Positions 22,291 through 34,100 of a DNA stretch of 64,000 nucleotides are shown piece by piece. The DNA is taken from assembly GCA_015143295.1 (NCBI GenBank), contig CM026564.1, positions 12,326,416-12,390,415 of the forward strand, given 5' to 3'. The notes beneath the pieces were generated by a model that saw only the letters and a program-made list of their open reading frames with translations, had not been told where the DNA came from and did no database searches. The first letter of the stretch is position 1, and every line of letters starts with the position of its first letter. Source of the stretch: Tetracentron sinense. Taxonomy: Eukaryota > Streptophyta > Magnoliopsida > Trochodendrales > Trochodendraceae. Position numbers and translations under genes: made by a program.

Positions 22291-24369
22291 ATTCTTTCCT
22301 CTTGAGTAATTATAAGGAGTGAATATATGTCATTTTCATTTCTAGAAATTTGAGCAATCCTATTGACATCTTCGCTCAAAATTCTAGATTTTTCAGCCAG
22401 AACTTGAATCTGCATTTTAAGATTCCCTTGACTTTGATTTTGATTCCATGAACCATTTTGGGGAGCTCTTCTAAACGCATTACAGTTTGGTCGAATGTGA
22501 CCTCTTACACCACAAAAGTGCCATGTGGGTATGAATTTAGAAAGAGGATGAGGATTTCTTCTAAAAGGAATTTGATTCCTCAAAGCATTCACCCTAGGAG
22601 CTGCATTTCTAGGCTTTACAACATTTGTATAAGCCTTAGTACTTGATATAGAAGGTACATTCACTTTGGGATCAGAATGTATTGGTTCAAACACAGCACT
22701 AGCCATTGTACCAACAGCTAAAGGACCAGCTGGTGTGTCAGCATGTCCTATCCCAGATCTATTAGAATTTGATCTATATTTTCTAACTAATTCATCTAGG
22801 CAGCTAGTATTTCCAAACATTCTTACTTCTTTCTCAAGAGTATAGACCTTCTGAATCAAGTCAGTCTTGTCTTTAAGAGTTATATGATGTTCTTTTTCAA
22901 GAAATTTCACCTTATCAACAAGAGAATCTTTTAAAGATTCCAGCTCCACTAATAGAGTCCTTGACTCTTCAACTTCTTTCAAGGATTCTTTCAAGGAAGT
23001 GTCTCTTTCAACTTCTAATCTTCTGACCTTTTTCAAGCTGACTAACTAGAGTACTTTTCTCCTTTGCTTCTAGTTTACAAGTATCTCTTTCATTTTGAAT
23101 GATTTTAAGTTTTTTGCTCAAAGAGATTTTTGCTTTAGTCAATTCCAAACTTTCAGAATACAACTTATCATAAGTTGTTTTCAAATCTTCATCACTTTCA
23201 GAATCAGTATGACTCTTCTCAATGTCTCCACTAGACTCAGTGTGACTACTTTCATCACTTCTATCCTTCTCATTAACCACCGAGGCAGTCTCAAGAATCC
23301 CAGAAAGGGATACAGTGAAAGCAGTATGATTATCAGTTTCTTCACTTGAAGAGGAACTGTCCGATTCTTCATTCTCGGAATCACTGTCATCCCAACAGGC
23401 ATTCATCACCTTGCCCTTACTCTTCTTCTTGTTAGGACAGTTAGGTGAAATATGACCGAAGCCATGACATTCATAACATTGAACACCTTGGGATTTCTTG
23501 TCGCCACTCTTGGAATTTTTCTTGATTTCCCAGGGCTTAGACTTTGACTTCTCAAAAGATTTTCCTCCTTGTTTAGGATTGAACCTCTTTTTCGTTCTAA
23601 AACATTTTCAAAATTTTTTAACGAAGAGAGCCATTTCTTCCTCATCCATCTCTCCATCACTGTTAGTCTCATCCAAAGATTCCTTAATTGATTTCAAGGC
23701 TAAAGATTTGGTCTTCTTGGATGGTCGAAGATTGAGTTCATAAGTTTGGAGTGAACCAATTAATTCTTCAATCTTCAGAGAGTCAACATTTTTACTCTCT
23801 TCAATAGCAGTGACCTTGGGTTGAAATCTCTTAGGTAGAGATCTAAGGACTTTTCTAACTATCTTGGACTCAGTTAATCTTTCACCTAAGTTGAAACTAG
23901 CATTGACAATGTCACTAAGTTTTGCATAAAATTCATCAAATGTGTCATCGTTTTCCATTTTTAAATATTCAAATTTGGTGGTTAACATTTGGAGTTTTGA
24001 GATTTTAACAGTGGTGGTACCCTCATGGGTAATCTCAAGAATGTCTCATGCCTCCTTTGCTGTTTCACATGAAGAAATTCGTCTGAATTCCTCAACTGTG
24101 ACTGTAGTAAAGATAGCATTGAGTCCTTTAGTATTCCAACCAGTTGTCTCAAGCTCTTCTCTGGTCCATTCATTAGAATATTTGACGACAGTCAAATCAC
24201 CTAGAGTTTTCACAGGCGTAGTCCACCCATTTTGAATAGACATCCAAATTCTCTCGTCAATTGATTTGAGAAATGCTCTCATACGGGCTTTCCAATATGC
24301 GTAATTATTCCCATCGAACAGTGGGGGATGAGAGACTGAACCGCCCTCTCTTAGAGTACTCATGATCAC
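22287..24369 (-). pseudogene. Copia 1 gag
   Basis: Starts at ATG 24369 (or the in-frame ATG at 24363), 50-60 nt inside the PBS. The N-terminus (PPLFDGNNYAYWKARMRAFL) is the retrotransposon gag motif of Copia elements; VRKVLRSLPKRFQPKVTAIE follows near 23860. The zinc knuckle CYECHGFGHISPNC lies near 23460, a Ser/Glu-rich stretch follows, then a long coiled coil (about 23250-22800). A second knuckle near 22500 (WHFCGVRGHIRPNC) has Trp in place of the first Cys. Breaks: TGA at 24046, TGA at 23608, and a frame change near 23020 offset again near 22290. Gag would form the particle around the RNA. Confidence 0.8.
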
Positions 24370-24421
24370 AGAGTAAGATATACAGGATCACACTAAAGGG
24401 TTTAGTCTTAAAGGTGAACCT

Positions 24422-24433
24422 GCTCTGATACCA
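24422..24433 (-). other. Primer-binding site of Copia 1
   Basis: Minus strand TGGTATCAGAGC, complementary to the 3' end of initiator tRNA-Met, two bases inside the 5' LTR. It would prime minus-strand synthesis. Confidence 0.92.
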
Positions 24434-24435
24434 AT

Positions 24436-25649
24436 TGAAATTACCCTGATCAATGATCTCTATGACATAGAGGGGGGGTGAATAGGTCTATCTAAGAACT
24501 TCTAAATAATTTTTAATTTTTCAAATAATTAGTTTAGAAATCAATAAACAATTCACACAAACAATCCATATAAATCAAACACAGCAGATTTTTACGTGGA
24601 AAACCCTTACGGAAAAAAACCACGGGACCTCGTCCAGCAACAAACTTCACTACAAGAAGAATTCAAGTACAAGGCAAGACCTTACCCAAACCGGACTTGA
24701 CGTTCCTAGGTACAAAATCTTACTCTTGATTTCCACGAACCAGTAGGTTCGATCTCTGCCGTAGCAGCTTCGGTTCCTGACCGACCAAATCTTCTCAAAC
24801 TACTTCAATACCACGATCACACATGATCGATCTCCTTCCACGAAGGCTCCGGATCATATACCGGACACACACACAAAGTGTAGGGTTGTGAATCAATTTA
24901 GAAAGCTTCAAACCCTAGAGGGATCTCATACAAATCTGAGATCACATAATGCAAGATCAAAAGTATAGATCTATAATTGCATTCTCTAGGATGATTGAAA
25001 AAGGAGGGATCACTAAAGATCTATGAAGAACAATGGAAAAAGCCCTAGAATAGTTTCTCAGACCTCTACTCTTTAAAAAATAAACAAAGATACGAATTAG
25101 GTCTCCAAAAAGTTGTTTATATAGGGTTTAGAAAAGAGTCCCGAAAAATAAAAATTATGTTTATGAGGACCGATCGATTGGTGCTTATAACCGATCGCTC
25201 GGTCCAAAACCGATCGAAGCTATTTCTACCGAGAGATTGGTTAAAAATTGCCTCTCTGGAAAAATACCCCATACAAATTTTTTGACCAGTCGATAGCCAC
25301 CGATCGCTCGGTAAGCCACCGATCGATCGGTCTCAACACCGAGCGATCGGTTGAGACAGAATTTTAGCCAAAACAATTTTTTTTTATTTTTTTTTGATTC
25401 AAATAAGACCAAAAGACTTTGTTAGGCTTAAAACTATCCTCCTAGGTATGTTTAGAGTTATCTAAGTCAAATCCAACCTAGGTAGGGGTCTCTAAGTCCA
25501 TTACCTGTCTAGATCCGGAGTACAAGCTTTTTCTTCGATATCTTCAGTCTTCTCGAAACTTTAACTCTTCCGACAAGTTGAACAAGACACAACACACATG
25601 TCCTATCTAATGATCACGGAATTTGCCAACACCTATTTTTGGATTTACA
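24436..25649 (-). repeat. Copia 1 5' LTR
   Basis: Same termini as the 3' LTR. TATA box (minus TATATAAACA) at 25114-25123. Small indels and mostly transition differences separate the two LTRs, pointing to a fairly recent insertion. Confidence 0.93.
25169..25351 (-). promoter_or_regulatory. Palindrome array, Copia 1 5' LTR
   Basis: Sites start at 25169, 25190, 25209 (one base short), 25228 (ACCGAGAGATTGGT), 25299, 25318 and 25338; spacing 21, 19, 19, 71, 19, 20. The fourth site is better preserved here than in the other LTR, confirming the four-plus-three layout. Confidence 0.85.
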
Positions 25650-25660
25650 CTTACTATAAA

Positions 25661-26089
25661 GAATGATTGGATAATTAGTGATCTACTTGAGTACAAAGTA
25701 AATGTCAAACAAGAAATCTATGTCCATTGAGTTAGGAAATTATCCAAGATTAAGAAAAGACATTTGTTAAGCATTAAATCCTGCACATATGTTAAGGAAA
25801 GATTTAAATTTCTATTTTGATATAAAAAGAAAAATTATGTTATTAGGTTTAAAAAACATTTTATAAAATATATTCTCATGAGAAAGAATTTCTTATTGCT
25901 TAAATAATTGTCTTGGAGCCCCAAAACTTTTTATATGCTAGGGGTTAGATAGTAAGATTATTCTTTAAGCTGGCCTATGAGAGATGTTGTTGGTCGAATA
26001 ATTTGTCAGACGGTAATATGTTTGTGGAAGGACCCTTTGTTTGGTTGTGGATAAAATTTGTTAGACTATAATATGTTTGTGGATAGTGG
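25661..26089. other. Intergenic, nothing recognisable
   Basis: AT-rich DNA beyond the family N target duplication. No gene or repeat terminus seen. Confidence 0.5.
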
Positions 26090-26493
26090 ATTCTCGAAAT
26101 GGAACAAAAAACAAACATAAAAGCCTAAAATAAATGTAAAAGAAGAAATAAAATGAGAAAAAATCTGGAAAATATATAAACCCAATAAAGAGAAGCTCTT
26201 TTCTAAATAATAATAACAAGAAGAAGAAATAAAAAATAAAAATGAATGAATAACACCAATAGAACCAATCGAAGGCGAAGATAACTAACTCAATCTCCTT
26301 TCCTTCCTTTCTTTCATAGTTTTAATTTCTTTGTTTTTTTTTCAAATTCAATCTCAATTTCTTTTTGGTGTAATACATGTTATCTTACTTCTTCACGTAG
26401 TTTGCTTTAGCTTAATTAATAATATTATCATTAGTCACATTACTTTATTATTTTTATTTTGACCTTTCTTTCATTCTATGAAGTTCCTCCTAT
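26090..26493. repeat. Segmental duplication block B1
   Basis: Matches 28180-29040 in the same orientation: AACTAACTCAATCT, TTTCCTTCCTTTCTT, ACTTTATTATTTT and CATTCTATG occur in the same order. Each copy has since gained different insertions: a hAT element at the right edge here; MITE 28293-28472 and an unknown block at 28676-28835 in the other. Confidence 0.65.
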
Positions 26494-27075
26494 CAGGGGC
26501 GGAGCCAGGGCATGGCCCCCCCAAAAAATTTGTAAATCTCTACTGCACTAAGTATGAATAGTGGGCCCCTCAATTAAAAAAAAAAAATTAGTATACTTGC
26601 CCCCCCCCCCCCAAATTTTTTGTCCGATATGATATAGTGGGCCCCTTAATGGAGTCCCCTTATGCCCTTGAGGTTGCCACATGTCCCTATTGACACCCCT
26701 TAACTATGGTTAAAATTCACCCAATCTCAGGGTTCACCTACTTATCCTTGGTTTTTTGAAAAAAAATATTTAAATAATTTTAACCTTAGGAATTAGTGAA
26801 TTTTAAACTAGGGTTCAAAAAGAAATTTGATATATTTTTTTAAAACCAATGATAGGTGGGTGAATCTTAACCACAATGAAAGGGTATTAATAGGAACATG
26901 TGGCGACCTCAAAGGTATTACTGGGAAAAAAAATTCTCAAAATAAAAAAATTACCCAAAATTTTTTTCTCGGGGGCTATGCCCCTAAACCCCCAAATTCC
27001 ATACCTTCTAATCAAATTTTTTTTTTATACATGTATTTTGGCCCCCCTTATGAAGAATTCCTAGCTCCGCCCCTG
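26494..27075. mobile_element. Non-autonomous hAT-like element
   Basis: 582 bp. Termini CAGGGGCGGAGCCAG and CTAGCTCCGCCCCTG are inverted repeats of the common plant hAT type, with perfect 8-bp TSD CCTCCTAT at 26486-26493 and 27076-27083. It contains poly(C) (26601-26613) and the family P MITE at 26665-26915. No transposase. Confidence 0.88.
26665..26915. mobile_element. Family P MITE nested in the hAT element
   Basis: Arms CCCTTGAGGTTGCCACATG and CATGTGGCGACCTCAAAGG, then CTTAACTATGGTTAA and its complement. Same family as 9103-9375. The TSD is not clear. Confidence 0.7.
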
Positions 27076-27099
27076 CCTCCTATTAAATCTTTTGTCTGA

Positions 27100-27291
27100 A
27101 AAATCTGTAATGGTTGATGTGCTGACCAAGACCACGGCTAATGAGGTTCTGAGTTCAATTCTCTTCCCCACCCTCAGGGATTTATCCTTACCTATCCAGT
27201 GCATGTGGATAGAGGGGTCTACATATGCCCAGAATATAAATTAGTCAGGTGCTTTAAGATGCCTGGATACCCTAAAAAAAAAAAAAAAAAA
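27100..27291 (+). mobile_element. Possible tRNA-derived SINE
   Basis: A B-box-like GGTTCTGAGTTCAA at 27145-27158, a weak upstream A-box-like stretch near 27112 and a 3' run of about 18 A residues (27274-27291) fit a short SINE. I could not find a clear target duplication. Confidence 0.45.
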
Positions 27292-28180
27292 GGAATATAA
27301 CAACTCATTTTTATTATGAGCAACCATTGAATTATGACTCATGGGGATGATTATTAGTTCTTTTGAAAATATCTCCGGAGTGATGTGAAACTAAAGATAA
27401 TATGAGAATTTCAAGAGAGTGAGCTTTGACTCACAATTTAGTCTCCATTAGAACCCAAAATCCAGCTCCTAATAGTTCATTTTAAGACTTAAAAACATTT
27501 AAATCACACTAACATATCATTATCTGATTCCATTGGGGACCAACTTGTACTTTCCAAACGTGTTTCACATGGGATAGCAATTATGGTCCATGCTCACCAC
27601 TTGGTCCATGGTAACCAGAGCCTTTTAAATTAGCCTATACACTGAGAAAACGATTTGAGAATTTGTAGGTATGAATTAGGTGAAGCAATTTATGGTCCAT
27701 GGTCACCACATGGTCCACAGTCAGCTGAGTCTGTCTACACTTCGGATTAGATCGGAAGGATTAATCTTCTAACTAGTGGGGTTTGCATGAGACCAGGTTT
27801 ATTTTTAAGCCATACCTTATTTTTTCTTGGTGAGCGTGGATATCCTGAGCCTTAAAGGAATTTAATGTATATTTTGATGTGTAAATGAACTGCTTTTTTT
27901 TAATATTGGGGTGTACTCATGAAATGTTGCGGTGTATGTACAACCACCCTCAGAATATTATAATGAGATTTTGTAATAAGGTGGCACTCTGACTAACTTA
28001 AAAACCTCTATCCCTTGAAACCCTACATACCCTCTACTTCTAAGAGAAAAGAAAACACCAAAAAGGAGCAGGATTAGAGGATACTCGGAATAGAACCCAA
28101 AAACATACCAAAGAAAATTAAATAAATATAAAAGAATGGGAGTATAATTGGGAGTACCCATAGACCGTCTCATATAAAAA
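27292..28180. other. Intergenic, short internal repeats
   Basis: No gene. ATTATGGTCCATGCTCACCA near 27582 recurs as ATTTATGGTCCATGGTCACC near 27690. Short open frames near 27958-28173 show no motif. Confidence 0.45.
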
Positions 28181-28292
28181 GGGTAAATAAAACGAGAAAA
28201 CTCTAAAAAAATTCATATAAACACATTAAATAGATGCTCTTTGTTAAACAATAATAATAATAATGATGGTGATGATGATGATAATAATAGAG

Positions 28293-28472
28293 ATTAACTA
28301 TGAACAGGAGCTCCGGTTGACTGTTCAACAGGAGCCTTGAGAAGTGGTAGTTTGGTAATTATGAATACAAAGAATGGTATTTTAATAGATTTTTTTTCAT
28401 AAATACCCCTTCCAATGTCATTTTTGAATTGCTCCAATTAACTGTTCAATCAGAGCTCCTGTTGATAGTTAT
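28293..28472. mobile_element. Foldback MITE in block B2
   Basis: Left arm AACTATGAACAGGAGCTCC with TTGACTGTTCAA; right arm GAGCTCCTGTTGATAGTT with TTAACTGTTCAA. It is inserted into a TAA-rich microsatellite (28248-28290 and 28483-28493), which hides the TSD. Absent from block B1. Confidence 0.65.
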
Positions 28473-28675
28473 TATCGTAATAATAATAATAAATTTAAAA
28501 AAATAAAAAAGAATGAAAGAATTACACGAGTAGAAGCAACCAAAGGCCAAGGTAACTAACTCAATCTACTTTCCTTCCTTTCTTCTATAGTCTTGATTTC
28601 GTAATTATTTTCATTCAAATTCACTCAATTTTCTTTTGGTGTATTTTATGTTATATTTTTTTTCTTTTTTTTATT

Positions 28676-28835
28676 GGTTAACTCAACTACACCACAAGGT
28701 GAAGCTGAAGGCAAGACAAAGGAAATCACACACCACACGCACCCACTCACACACACTACAACACACTCTCAGCCCTTGTAACCATCACCCAAGCGCTCCT
28801 CAAAACGGGTACCAACCCTTTGAGGCGTGATGAAA
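28676..28835. other. Unexplained insertion in block B2
   Basis: About 160 bp, rich in CA/ACAC, present here but absent from the otherwise matching block B1. No termini or coding motif recognised. Confidence 0.4.
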
Positions 28836-29624
28836 CTTATGTTATCTTCTTTAGTTGATCACAAAGCTTACTTTAGCTTAATTAAAAATTTTATTATTAC
28901 TCACATTACTTTATTATTTTCATTCTGTGTTTTGCTTCCTAAAATGAGAAAAGGGGTACCTAACAATTTCTCATTTTGACAAAAAATCTCCTTGTGCATG
29001 TCTCTTGATACCTTTGTTTCATTCTATGGAATCACTCCTATTAAAAATTGATTTATTTTCAGCCCAAACAAATTGGTTATTATAATACCATAAACGTTTA
29101 ATCGGCAGCGTCTCATTTTTCTTTAGGGTCTCAATCTCTTGCTCACATATGGATGCGTTTGATCTCTTGCTCACATATGGATGCGTTTGATGGCCTCATG
29201 TTGCAGAGTAGTGAAATAGATAGGAAGAGTGACAGATTTGAATCAATTTCAGCAAAAGTAGGCTATTACGGCTTTAGTGTCTATTTGCCAATTGGCATAC
29301 CCTTTACACTGGTGCTGAGGTGCTTATTGGTGGGCTTTCAGGGGGTTATTGTCTACGTCACTTTTTTTTTAATTAGGAGTCTTAATCTGCTTCACCACAT
29401 TGAAGCGGAGCTCTCCCTTTTCTCATAATTACATAACTACCACTAAACATTGCATTGAAATGGGGAGCTCCGCTTCACGCGTAGCAGAGCTCTGCTTCAT
29501 ATTTAAACATTTTTATTATATGTTCCACAATTGGAACGACCATTTGACACGTTTTAACAAGAATGGTAAGCATATTTCTCGACCCTACAACTACAACTAC
29601 TATTACGGCTTGCATGATAAATTA

Positions 29625-31079
29625 TGTTAGCCTAAAGGTTACAACTCTATGTATTTGATGATAACACATTAATGGAATGATCATGTTGGTACTAATGATT
29701 TTATGAAGTTTATGCAAAATTCAGATTAAGAGAACATTAGCACATCAAATCAAGGCATGAAGAAAAAAAGTGACTTAAAGAAAATCCAAGCTGAACTCAA
29801 AATTGCAAGTCATATGCAATGCCATCAAAAGTCAAGATCAAGTCTTTGGGTCATGTGAATCAAATTGAAGATCTCAAATTATATCCAAAGTTCAATGTTG
29901 ATCCACAATTAAGAAAGGAAGATCATAAGTTAAAGAAAAATTTGAAGGTCATGATCAAGTTGAAGAGGAACTCTCAAGGAAGATATTATTGATTTTTTGA
30001 GTCTAGGACTTATGTAAGAATTCCTCAAAATTATGAAAAGTTGAAATGTTCAAGTACCTAGATTGACTTTAGGAATCCTAGAATTTATTGAAAAATATTC
30101 CATGACCCTAGGACATCTTAAAATATGATTAAAATCATGATTAAAGGAAGTCAAAGGACCTAAAAAATCATTCTCATCTTATTGGTCTTTAAAAACAGAG
30201 GTTAATGAGAATTTAAGTTTGAACCGTCGACGGATGGGCCAAGGGATTGGTCAACCGTCAACGGTTGAGGTTACAGAAAGTTTAAAAATTTTCTGTCTTA
30301 TGAACCGTCAATGGTTTCAGGGTGGAAATCTCATCCATCAACGATTACCTACGGGAATCAGCAAAATGCTCGTAACGGCTAGTTTTTTAACAGCTTGTTT
30401 CGTATCTATGAATTCCTCAACGGCACTATTCATTCATCAACTATAAATATAGTTCATAAATGAACTTTAAACAACTATGGAATTATTCTTGAACTACCAT
30501 TGATCAAATCATTCAATAGCATTCAATTCTCATCAAGAACATCATTGAAACCTAGAATCTCATCTCTCTTTATTTGACCTTTCAGTTTTCATTCTTTTGA
30601 GAGATTTCTATAGTGTGCATTCCAATCTTATTCAGCTTATTAAAGAGCTTTATTATTTGATTCAAATACAACAACTCTTTTATAAAGAAAATGAAATCAG
30701 AATCATGGATTCTTGTCCGAGAAGTGGGAGAGCTTTGTGAAGTCAAGAGATGGTGTTCTCTTGCATTGAAGGTGGTAATCCTCACCTAGGAAAAGAATTG
30801 TAAGGGTATGGGCTTCACCCGAGAAGAATCTCGTGCCATAGTGAAATCGTGTTGAATCCTTTGAGTTAGAGAGCTTGAGGCGGGGACGAAGGCAGGAGTG
30901 TCGAACTTCGATAACAATTCTACTGTGTTTATACTCTTTATCTCTTATCATTTCCTTTATATTTGCATTGATTATTTCTATCATTGTTAATTTAGCTCAA
31001 TCTTAAATTCCGCAAAAATAAGCTAACCATTGACCCTAATCACCCCCCCCCCCCTCTAGGGTCCAATAACTGAGCAACA
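29625..31079 (+). repeat. Copia 2 5' LTR
   Basis: Begins TGTTAGCCTAAAGG, ends GAGCAACA; 1455 bp. Palindrome-like sites at 30222-30346, TATA box TATAAATA at 30442-30449, poly(C) plus CTCTAGG at 31043-31060 near the 3' end. Confidence 0.88.
30222..30346 (+). promoter_or_regulatory. CG-palindrome cluster of the Copia 2 5' LTR
   Basis: Four sites related to AACCGTCGACGGTT start at 30222, 30253, 30303 and 30333 (spacing 31, 50, 30), 95 bp upstream of the TATA box. The 3' LTR keeps four sites at 46190, 46221, 46271 and 46301 with the same 31/50/30 spacing. Confidence 0.7.
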
Positions 31080-31081
31080 AT

Positions 31082-31093
31082 TGGTATCAGAGC
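31082..31093 (+). other. Primer-binding site of Copia 2
   Basis: TGGTATCAGAGC, initiator tRNA-Met type, two bases inside the 5' LTR. Confidence 0.9.
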
Positions 31094-31140
31094 TTGGACT
31101 CTATAGAATTTGGTCTTATAACCTTAGAGTAAAGATTTTT

Positions 31141-34100
31141 ATGGCAAACATTTTTGCAACTCGCTTAGGAGAGGGTCAATCGACTGCTGGGCCTCCATTG
31201 TTCAATAGAGAGAATTACAACTATTGGAAAACCCGAATGATGTATTACATTCAAGCCCTTGACTATGAATATTGGAAAGTCATAGTCAAAGGTCCACATC
31301 TTCCTACAAAACTTGTGGATGATGTTAGTGTTAGACATGAAGCCCAGAAAAATCATTTAGATTGTTAGATTCTTATTAATTTGATTAATAAAGACTTCTT
31401 TATCTATTGTGTATTCATTATGGGTAATTAACCATGATCATGAGATGATCTATACGATATGAGATATCGATAAAGGTCCTTAGGATATATTGTAGGAAAG
31501 TTATGTGATTGAATTATCACAGGAAGATATAACTTTCCAGTTCCTTATACCTTATATAGTCATAGCTATGGGTGAAGTTGGGCACTTCACTTATATGGCT
31601 ACCACTATGCTAAGATGTTCTCAATAGTTGAGATGTAATTCTATCTCGAACTATTGTAGTGGAGACTACACATCAGCATATGGGTGCTTAAATGTACACT
31701 GACTGATTGCATTCAATGAGAGACCTCTTGCATAAACATACTATCAGATAGTTGGTCTCTCATTCACATTGAACAGTTTTAATGATCCTTAGATCTGATG
31801 AGTTCATTTATAACTGATTTGTAATCTGACTGTTTTGATTCCACCAAAATATTCTCTACCTTAGGGAATACGATACAGTGACAGTTGGATAATCAGAAAG
31901 TTGTTCGACTCATAATGAATTTCAAACAAAAAATCCATCCTCATTAATTTGAGAGATTATCAAAGTTTCGGGTAACACAATCGATTAAGCTTAAATCCTG
32001 CGCAGGTGATTTTGAAACAAAAGAAGTTTGAAATATATTTTATTTAAAATATATTACAATTATAAAAATATTTTTCTCAAAATGTTTTCACATGAGAAAA
32101 TGTTTCTCATGGCTTAATCAGAAGTCTTGGAAACCCGGATTATATGGAATGGGATATGAGTTAGATAGTATAAATAATCTTGAAGGCCCATTAGGGATAA
32201 TGTAATTGGAATGATCAATTGAATTAAAAAGTTCATGTGGCAGGATCCGTATTGGTTAATGTTCATACACTGGGATTCAATTGCAACATGGATATCTCAC
32301 GTCACTTGCAATTCCGATGTAATTCCTGTTTAAGACAATGAGATAACATTGGGTAAGTCAGGGTAAAAATGTCCCAGAGCAATCTGTGGAGATGCTCACA
32401 TAAGAAATACAAGCTCATAAATTGATTAAATGTTAATCAATTATTTAAGAAATGATTAAATGTTAATCATTAATTAAATAGATTAAATGTTAATCTATGG
32501 TTTCAATTACTTCTTAATTTAAATTAAGTGATTATATTAGTAATTATTTAATTAACCTAATTAAAGGGGAAATGGGTTTGACCCATATCCATAAACCCAT
32601 AAAGTATGGACCTTTAATATGGGCCCAAACCCATGGATTAAGGCCCATGAATGGGGCGGCCACTTTAGTAATCCTAATTGGATTAGGACTTGGTTACTTA
32701 AATAATTATTGAATAATAAAACTATTTATTATGGAATTAAATTCCAATGGTTGGAATGCAAGTAGGATTTAGAAGTTGTAATTGGATTACAACTAGGAAT
32801 CGAAGAACCCCCTAAAGCTCACGCCCCTCTATGGTTCACGCTCCCCTTGGAGGTTTCCTAATTGGATTAGGACTTCTTTTATTGGTTGGTTGTTGGTTAA
32901 TCCATTTTAATTAAGGAATCTTCTTTTGAGAAGGACTCCTAAATTAGTAGGATTTCTATAATTAGAGTAGTTATAGTTGTATTAGGATTTTATTTAAATT
33001 AATAATAAGAGTTATTATTAATAAATAAATCCTAGGGGATATGTTGTAATTGGATTAGGATTGGGAAACCATCCAAATCCTTTAAATACACCACACCCCT
33101 CCTTGACCATACACAACTCTCCTCACTCTCTCAATTCTCTCTCTCATCTCTCCACTCCAAAACCATGAGCCCCAAGGGGAGACCCCCTTGGATTTTCGTG
33201 AGCTACATAGGGTTCTTCTAGTTGGGATTTTCAACTTTAAGGTTTTGAACCTTAAGGTTTTGGGTGATAGAAAGTTTACACCAATACTCCATCTTCTTCC
33301 TCTTGCTTCTTCAATTCCAAAAAGAGATTTTAAAGCTTTGTGGGGATAACGAAGAACAAGGATCGAGCTTCGAGTATTTCTTCGAGAAATCTTTACAAAA
33401 AGTTCTGATGGTTCGAGTGAATTTAGCTTCATCGAGGTAATATGACTAAAACTCGTAGATAATTTTAGTTGTTTTCTATGGTGTTAAGATCATCGGGATC
33501 CAGTTTCCGCATAAATTTTTATCCGGATCCCCCTACAGTTAGAATACCCAAAGTTGAAGAGAAATGGAATGAGAAAGATATTAAACTTATCTAAATAAAT
33601 GATAAGGTTATTAGCAATTTATATTGTGCCTTAAATCCTCAAGAATTTAATAGAGTGTCGGGTTGTGACTCGGCCAAAGAAATTTGGGATAAACTAAAAA
33701 GTCACTTATGAGGGGACTAATCAAGTAAAGGAAGAAAAGATAGCAATGCTAGTTCATAAACATGAACTATTTAAAATGGAAAAAGATGAGTTCATAGGAG
33801 AAATGTTTACTAGATTTACTAATATTTTAAATGGACTAAGGTTTCTTGGTAAGATTTATACAAATGCAGAAAATGTGAGGAAGGTACTTCGCTCACTACC
33901 AAATGAATGGTCTCCCAAAGTGGCGGTCATCCAAGAAGCCAATGACCTAACCAAGCTTCACATGTATGAACTTCTTGACTCGCTAATGACTCATGAGGTC
34001 ATTATGAAAGGTCAACAAGAAGAAGAGCCAAAGGTCAAGAAAAGCCTAGCCTTGAAGTCCTCTCAAATAAATGAGAGTGGAGAAGAAGAAAGTGAAAAAG

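Larger units (their letters stand above)
14564..25649 (-). mobile_element. Copia 1, full-length Sirevirus-type retrotransposon
   Basis: Two LTRs (1215 and 1214 bp, about 97-98% alike by eye) flank an 8.66-kb interior. The TSD is CTTAC at 14559-14563 and 25650-25654. In element sense (minus): 5' LTR 24436-25649, PBS 24422-24433, gag-pol about 24369-19128, spacer, ORF3 17699-16497, PPT 15779-15790, 3' LTR 14564-15778. Copia order (integrase before reverse transcriptase), a third ORF after pol, extra PPT-like motifs and an AGGGGGGGTGAATAGG block near the LTR edge all fit the Sirevirus lineage. Several nonsense codons and frameshifts make it non-autonomous now. Confidence 0.93.
28181..29624. repeat. 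Segmental duplication block B2
   Basis: Partner of 26090-26493 and, further right, of 8690-9102 and 11930-12030. A 29-bp stretch (CTCTTGCTCACATATGGATG...) is repeated in tandem at 29132-29190. Cut on the right by Copia 2. Confidence 0.6.

Noticed and set aside
31082-31093. tRNA-Met-like 12-mers at four places
   Set aside because: They are primer-binding sites next to LTRs; no cloverleaf surrounds them.
33082-33432. 116-aa minus-strand open frame
   Set aside because: Antisense to the transcribed end of solo LTR E1; no domain recognisable.
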